Below are positions 60,018 to 64,000 of a stretch of DNA of 64,000 nt, piece by piece. Position numbers and translations under genes: made by a program. This stretch comes from Paenibacillus phyllosphaerae (GTDB taxonomy: Bacteria; Bacillota; Bacilli; Paenibacillales; Paenibacillaceae). The notes under the pieces were generated by a model. That model saw nothing but the letters and a program-made list of their open reading frames with translations. It made no database searches and was not told the DNA's origin. Position 1 is the stretch's first letter; each line of letters begins with the position of its first letter. Where the stretch lies: positions 1-64,000 of the forward strand of contig NZ_JACHXK010000009.1 in the NCBI RefSeq assembly GCF_014192105.1. The letters run 5' to 3'.

Positions 60018-60716
60018 ATGAAAGAGATAGCGGATGCCATGCTGCTTCAGCAGTATTTGGCCATGCCTCAGCTCGAGACGGTTCTGCCGGAGGCGCTGCT
60101 GCCGCATCTGTCCTTATATGGGTACGAACCAGGCGAGTTCGTCTGTTCGCAGGGCGAGACTCCGCAGCAGCTCTATGTGCTGGTGAAGGGCAAACTGAAG
60201 ATTTATACGAATACGGCGGAAGGCCGCGCGATCATTCTGTCCTTCAAGACGCCGATCGAAGTCATCGGGGATATCGAATATATCCGGGGGACGGACATCC
60301 ATAACACGGTCGAGGCGGTGACGCCGGTCCACATGATCGTCATTCCTTACAAATGGCTGCGCAAGTACGGGAAGGATCATGCGCCGCTGCTGCAGTTCCT
60401 GCTCGAGATCATTACGCGCAAATTCACGATCAAGTCGAACGCGTTCAGCTTCAATCTGCTCTATCCGGTCGAGGTGCGGCTGGCCAGCTACATGCTGTCC
60501 GTCTGTTTTGACGAGTCGGATACCCGGTTCCACGGGAAGCTGCGCACGGATCAGCTGAAGGACGCGGCGAATCTGATCGGCACCAGCTACCGACACATGA
60601 ACCGGATTATCCAGCAGTTCTGCGCTGAAGGATTGCTCGAGCGGCGCAAGGGCGTCATTGTCGTGAAGGATAAGGAAGGGCTCCGGAAGCGCGCGAGCGA
60701 GAACATCTATGAATAG
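60018..60716 (+). CDS. Crp/Fnr-family transcriptional regulator
   Basis: 232 residues from the ATG after GGGAGGGG; a longer frame overlaps the transporter gene and is not coding. N-terminal cyclic-nucleotide-binding fold (VLPEALLPHLSLYGYEPGEFVCSQGETPQQLYVLVKGKLKIYTN, then IGDIEYIRGTDIHNTVEAV), C-terminal winged helix of Crp type (LKDAANLIGTSYRHMNRIIQQFCAEGLLERRKGVIVV). No Fnr cysteine cluster. It lies between two YdcZ-type transporters in one run (35 bp and 12 bp gaps) and probably controls them; the effector is unknown. Confidence 0.88.
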   Translation: MKEIADAMLLQQYLAMPQLETVLPEALLPHLSLYGYEPGEFVCSQGETPQQLYVLVKGKLKIYTNTAEGRAIILSFKTPIEVIGDIEYIRGTDIHNTVEAVTPVHMIVIPYKWLRKYGKDHAPLLQFLLEIITRKFTIKSNAFSFNLLYPVEVRLASYMLSVCFDESDTRFHGKLRTDQLKDAANLIGTSYRHMNRIIQQFCAEGLLERRKGVIVVKDKEGLRKRASENIYE

Positions 60717-60728
60717 GAGAATGCAGTT

Positions 60729-61220
60729 ATGCTGGTAGGGTTAATCATGGCGCTGGTCGCAGGGGCATTGGTGGCGGTGCAAAATATTTTCAACAGCAAG
60801 GTGAACGAGCGGACCGGTTCCTGGGCGACGACGACGCTTGTGCTGGGCATGGGATTCGCGGCCTCGCTGACGTGCGGCCTGATCTTCGAAGGGAGCAAGA
60901 TGTTTCAGCTGCAGCACATGCAGCTATGGTTCTGCTTTAGCGGCATTATCGGCGTAGGCGTCGTCACCTGTCTGGTCCAAAGCATGCGGCTGCTCGGTCC
61001 GACGTATGCGATCGCCATTGCGCTGACGGCTCAGCTGGGTACCGCGCTGCTGTGGGATTCGCTCGGCTTGTTCGGTCTCGAGCAGGTGCCGTTCACGGCC
61101 AAGCAGCTGATCGGCGTGCTCGTCATTGTCGGAGGCGTCATCGTGTTCAAGCTTGGCGGGACGACGCGGGAGCAAGAGCCGGTCCACGCGCGCGCCAACG
61201 TAAAGGAAGCTCATTCATAA
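60729..61220 (+). CDS. YdcZ/DUF606-type DMT membrane transporter, second copy
   Basis: 163 residues, ATG after GGAGAATG. Five helices (MLVGLIMALVAGALVAVQNIF, WATTTLVLGMGFAASLTCGL, LWFCFSGIIGVGVVTCLVQS, IAIALTAQLGTALLWDSLGLFG, GVLVIVGGVIVFKLGG) and a short polar tail. Paralogous to the copy 750 bp upstream; the two may pair as a heterodimer. Confidence 0.82.
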   Translation: MLVGLIMALVAGALVAVQNIFNSKVNERTGSWATTTLVLGMGFAASLTCGLIFEGSKMFQLQHMQLWFCFSGIIGVGVVTCLVQSMRLLGPTYAIAIALTAQLGTALLWDSLGLFGLEQVPFTAKQLIGVLVIVGGVIVFKLGGTTREQEPVHARANVKEAHS

Positions 61221-61232
61221 GGGGAGATCAGG

Positions 61233-61931
61233 ATGAAAAGATACGATACGCTGCTGTTCGATGTCGATGATACGCTGCTCGATTTCCGCGCGGCGGAGAA
61301 GCTCGCGCTGCGGCTGCTGTTCGAAGCGCAGCAGATGGCGCTTACGGAGGAACTCGAAGCGGCGTACCGCACTATTAATCAAGGACTGTGGCGCGACTTC
61401 GAAGAGGGCCGCATCTCGCGCGAAGAGGTGCTCAATACCCGGTATGCGCGGCTGTTCCAAGCTTTCGGGCAAGAAGTGGACGGCATCTTGATGGAGCAGA
61501 AGTACCGCGGTTTCCTGGAGGAAGGCAACCAGCTGATTATCGGCGCGATGGAGTTGGTCACCCGCCTGCAGCCGGATTTTGACCTCTATATCGTGACGAA
61601 CGGCGTATCCAAGACGCAGGACAAACGGCTGCGAAGCTCGGGTCTGCATCCGTTCTTCAAGGACGTATTCGTCTCCGAGGCGACCGGCTACCAGAAGCCG
61701 ATGAAGGAATACTTCGATTACGTCTTTGCGCGGATTCCGAATCTTGCGCTGCCTCGTACGCTCATCATCGGAGATTCGCTCACGGCAGATATTAAGGGCG
61801 GGCAGCTGGCGGGCCTCGATACATGTTGGTTCAATCCGGAGCGGAAGGCGAATGCGACCGGCATCGAGCCGACCTACGAGATTCACGGCTGGGATGAGTT
61901 GGATCAGATCGTGTACACGACTCCGGAATGA
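61233..61931 (+). CDS. HAD-family nucleotidase, YjjG/YfnB type
   Basis: 232 residues, ATG after GGGGAGA. HAD motifs: I LLFDVDDTLLDF, II IVTNGVSKTQDKRL, III KPMKEYF, IV LIIGDSLTADIKGGQLAGLDTCWFN. The NGVSKTQ motif is typical of YjjG-type nucleotidases that clear non-canonical pyrimidine nucleotides such as dUMP analogues. It lies 12 bp after the transporter gene, in the same direction. Confidence 0.9.
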   Translation: MKRYDTLLFDVDDTLLDFRAAEKLALRLLFEAQQMALTEELEAAYRTINQGLWRDFEEGRISREEVLNTRYARLFQAFGQEVDGILMEQKYRGFLEEGNQLIIGAMELVTRLQPDFDLYIVTNGVSKTQDKRLRSSGLHPFFKDVFVSEATGYQKPMKEYFDYVFARIPNLALPRTLIIGDSLTADIKGGQLAGLDTCWFNPERKANATGIEPTYEIHGWDELDQIVYTTPE

Positions 61932-61972
61932 AACGAGCCTGCGCCATCGAAGACGGTGCAGGCCTTTTTCTA
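61922..61972 (+). terminator. Terminator of the HAD gene, overlapping repeat copy 3
   Basis: GCCTGCGCC/GGTGCAGGC stem around ATCGAAGAC then CTTTTTCT. Its first half (GGAATGAAACG then GCGCCATCGAAGACG) resembles the end of the dispersed repeat at 10700-10730; the repeat begins on the HAD stop codon. Confidence 0.75.
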
Positions 61973-61999
61973 TTCCTATCATGGAAGGCGTTAACTGTT

Positions 62000-63193
62000 T
62001 CATTTTGGAAAATAACTGAAGCCGGGATATTTGACGACCGGCCATTTTTCTTTCCTCAGACTTCCCATCAGCTCCGGACTGGCATGCAGATTCCCTTCGA
62101 CAAGCTGTTTCGGCGTGAGCGCCATCCATTGGTTCAGCGATACGTCCTGGAAGCGGTCGCTCTTGAACATCTCGAGGAACCAGACGGATTCCGTCCCCGT
62201 GTTCTGAATATAATGTCCGTAGGCAAAAGGCACGTAACCGACGTCGCCGGCGCGATAATCGAACGTGCGCGCCGCACCGTTGCCGCCGAACACCGTCATG
62301 CGCGCCTGGCCGGTCAAATAGTACTGCCATTCGTCGTTATTGGGATGCCAGTGCAGCTCGCGCATGCCGCCGGGCTCGATCTCGACGAGCGCCGCCGCAA
62401 TCGCGACGGAGATCGGGAAGTTGGTGGAATCCACGATCCGTACGCAGCCGCCGGGGAAACGCTGGGCGGGCTGCTTCAGCAGCTGATGCTTGAAGCTGAG
62501 CGGTATCGTGCCGTACGGCGAGCTGATGGCTTGCGTATCGACCGGGCCTGGCACTTTATCTTGATAAATGTACACTTGGTCCTTCGGAATGCCGTCGAAT
62601 GCGCTGATCGGCACGCCGAAGTTGGCGGACAGCACGTCCTTCGGCGTGTGGGCGAACCAATCGGAGATCGAGAGGGTGTTCAGATCCGAGAAGTTGCCGT
62701 CGTCGAAGACGAGCAGAAATTCGCAGCCGCCCTCCAGACCTTGAATGGAATGCGGCAGCCCTGGCGGAAAATACCATAGATCGCCGGCTTCCACGTCGGC
62801 TATGAAGTTGCGGCCGTTCTGATCCACGGACGTAATGCGGGCTTTGCCGCCGATCATGTAGGACCATTCCGCCTGCTGATGCCAATGCAGCTCCCGTACG
62901 CCGCCGGGGGTAAGGGCCATGTTGACGCCGGCAAGCGTGGTCGCGATCGGCAGCTCGCGCGCGGTAATCTCGCGCGACCAACCGCCGTGATTGAGCTGCA
63001 TATGCGTATCCGAGTAAGCGTAGCGCATATTCGGGATGAGTCCGCTATCGGTCTTCGGCGGCACGAGCAGGTCCGGGTTCTCGCGGTCGCGCATCACATC
63101 GCGCGGCCCGAGGTCGACCCATCCGGCACCGTCGCCGCGGATCGGCTGCGGAATGGCGTTGTTGTCTTCCTTGCGGTTGGTCAACACGCTCAC
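62000..63193 (-). CDS. Oxalate-decarboxylase-like bicupin with altered lid
   Basis: 397 residues (B. subtilis OxdC 385). Two cupin domains, each with manganese ligands: [11 protein letters not shown] (H103, H105, E109) with H148, and [12 protein letters not shown] with GHYIQN in the second. OxdC splits oxalate to formate and CO2 using a flexible lid, SENST, in the first cupin. Here the same place reads FSDLNT (residues 168-173), so the catalytic glutamate is replaced by Asp-Leu-Asn; activity may be weaker or of oxidase type. No signal peptide. A single minus-strand gene. Confidence 0.88.
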   Translation of the reverse strand: MSVLTNRKEDNNAIPQPIRGDGAGWVDLGPRDVMRDRENPDLLVPPKTDSGLIPNMRYAYSDTHMQLNHGGWSREITARELPIATTLAGVNMALTPGGVRELHWHQQAEWSYMIGGKARITSVDQNGRNFIADVEAGDLWYFPPGLPHSIQGLEGGCEFLLVFDDGNFSDLNTLSISDWFAHTPKDVLSANFGVPISAFDGIPKDQVYIYQDKVPGPVDTQAISSPYGTIPLSFKHQLLKQPAQRFPGGCVRIVDSTNFPISVAIAAALVEIEPGGMRELHWHPNNDEWQYYLTGQARMTVFGGNGAARTFDYRAGDVGYVPFAYGHYIQNTGTESVWFLEMFKSDRFQDVSLNQWMALTPKQLVEGNLHASPELMGSLRKEKWPVVKYPGFSYFPK

Positions 63194-63395
63194 CTCATTT
63201 CATTAACGGGATGAAACAAGTCCGGCTCCATCCTTCTCCTTGCGAAGCATATGAAGCTTTTCGAGCGGAAATGACAACGGCTGGAGGAAACATAGATAGG
63301 CCTGCCGTCCCGGCTGAACGGCTTGATTCTCTCCACAAGGGTTGAATATTTAACCACATGAAAAAGAAAGCGGTATCATTTTTCTTGCCCGACAC

Positions 63396-63554
63396 TGTGG
63401 ATAATTGAAGAAAATTAGAAAGATTGTACACAATTTCACGGCGTTAATGGATTTATTAACCAAAAGGAGCATCGGATCGCCCCGTTTTCCAACAAAATGG
63501 TTCCAAGCTATCCACATAGTTCTCCACAATATCCACAACTCCACATGTGGATGA
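63396..63554. other. Cluster of DnaA-box-like sequences in a 469-bp gene-free gap
   Basis: TGTGGATAA (63396-63404, perfect reverse of TTATCCACA), CTATCCACA (63508), TCTCCACAA (63521), ATATCCACA (63529) and TGTGGATGA (63546-63554) lie in an AT-rich stretch between the bicupin and DUF523 genes. The rest of 63194-63662 has only an AAGGGGG ribosome site for the last gene. Confidence 0.55.
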
Positions 63555-63662
63555 ATGGTGCATAACTATTCAAGAATGCTAGAAATTTCATGGTAGAATG
63601 GAACTAGCTAGACGGAAAATCGGGATTGTTGATGCGATAAATCATTAAGGGGGTTAGCGACG

Positions 63663-64000
63663 ATGATGCTAGTAAGCTCCTGCCTGGCTGGCCTGGCGGT
63701 TCGCTACAACGGAACAGACTGCCTCGATGAGACGATCGCGAAGCTGCTGGAGACGAAGCAGGCTGTCACGGTCTGTCCGGAGCTGCTCGGCGGATTGGCT
63801 ATACCGCGCGAGCCTGCCGAGATTCAAGGCGGCGACGGGTATGCGGTATTGGATGGGCGGGCGAGCGTAGTTACGAGCTCCGGCGAGGATGTAACGGAGC
63901 AATTCGTGTTAGGGGCGAACCTGGCGCTTAGGCATGCGCGGGAGGTTGGCGCCACCGTCGTCGTGCTGAAGGCGAATAGTCCCTCCTGCGGAAGCGGGAT
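63663..64000 (+). CDS. DUF523 (YbbK-like) protein, cut by the window end
   Basis: The first 112 codons, running off the window with no stop. MMLVSSCLAGLAVRYNGTDC, VCPELLGGLAIPREPAEIQGG, GEDVTEQFVLGANLAL and LKANSPSCGSG are the conserved blocks of DUF523, a cysteine-rich family (usual length about 150) of unknown role, some members of which associate with sulfur or thiouracil metabolism. ATG start after AAGGGGG. Confidence 0.9.
   Translation, partial: MMLVSSCLAGLAVRYNGTDCLDETIAKLLETKQAVTVCPELLGGLAIPREPAEIQGGDGYAVLDGRASVVTSSGEDVTEQFVLGANLALRHAREVGATVVVLKANSPSCGSG

Noticed and set aside
61928..62779. Plus-strand frame of 283 codons opposite the bicupin
   Set aside because: Shadow of the oxalate-decarboxylase-like gene; no domain.
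63396..63554. Chromosomal replication origin
   Set aside because: Several DnaA-like boxes are present, but there is no dnaA, dnaN, rpmH or other origin-linked gene, so only a box cluster is claimed.

Overview
The window looks like a chromosomal segment of a Paenibacillus-type member of the Firmicutes (Bacillota, Paenibacillaceae). This rests on the tRNA clusters, the sigW-rsiW-cdaA-cdaR-glmM-glmS order known from Bacillus, a glmS ribozyme, strong AGGAGG ribosome binding sites with frequent GTG/TTG starts, and a moderately GC-rich core. The core is interrupted by AT-richer sequence between about 13.3 and 45.0 kb.

Core, left side (1-13.3 kb): two tRNA clusters (Val-Gln-Lys-Leu and Gly-Arg-Pro-Gly) flank an iron-siderophore ABC ATPase preceded by two Fur boxes. 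Then come PEP carboxylase, the ECF sigma factor SigW with its membrane anti-sigma factor, the c-di-AMP synthase CdaA with its YbbR partner CdaR, GlmM, a glmS ribozyme and GlmS.

Mobile region (13.3-45.0 kb): two Tn7-like elements sit in tandem in the glmS attachment site. Element 1 (13324-33012) is complete. It has inverted ends beginning TGTTCAG, four packed TnsB-type sites next to glmS and three spaced sites at the far end, a perfect 5-bp target duplication (ATCTG), and starts exactly 25 bp after the glmS stop. It encodes an XRE regulator, an unusual stand-alone protein resembling the TnsB C-terminal barrel, and TnsA, TnsB, TnsC, TnsD and TnsE. Its cargo is anti-phage: a four-gene type I restriction-modification locus that includes an extra fused, degenerate methylase-specificity protein, and a Pycsar-like locus with a nucleotide cyclase carrying an AGS-C-like domain, a PycTM-like membrane effector and a second stand-alone cyclase. 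Element 2 (33016-45009) has related but different ends (TGAAWGCGTTAAATAT), again four plus three sites, and no transposition genes. It carries copper handling (CsoR-type operators, CopA, CopZ, glutaredoxin, nitrite-reductase-like protein), a metallo-beta-lactamase-fold enzyme, membrane proteins, a frameshifted response regulator with its kinase, a c-di-AMP riboswitch before an NlpC/P60 hydrolase, a YdhK lipoprotein and a DUF1259 protein. Several of its genes are broken. The elements split the native glmS terminator into halves that now lie about 32 kb apart, and each carries its own terminator just inside its glmS-proximal end.

Core, right side (45-64 kb): a CNNM/CBS membrane protein, TrhO, a SufR-like regulator, MurB, a minus-strand operon for an ECF-type importer (S component, fused double ATPase, T component) followed by a PHP hydrolase and divergent from an RpiR regulator, a tyrosine-rich cupin, a zinc-independent-type oxidoreductase, a secreted nuclease-fold/RCC1 protein, two YdcZ-type transporters around a Crp/Fnr regulator, a YjjG-like HAD phosphatase, an oxalate-decarboxylase-like bicupin with an altered lid, a cluster of DnaA boxes and the start of a DUF523 gene cut by the window edge.

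The most notable content is the two-cyclase Pycsar-like locus inside the Tn7-like transposon, the tandem occupancy of attTn7, the stand-alone TnsB-barrel-like protein, and the presence in one window of both a c-di-AMP synthase and a c-di-AMP riboswitch, the latter on mobile DNA.
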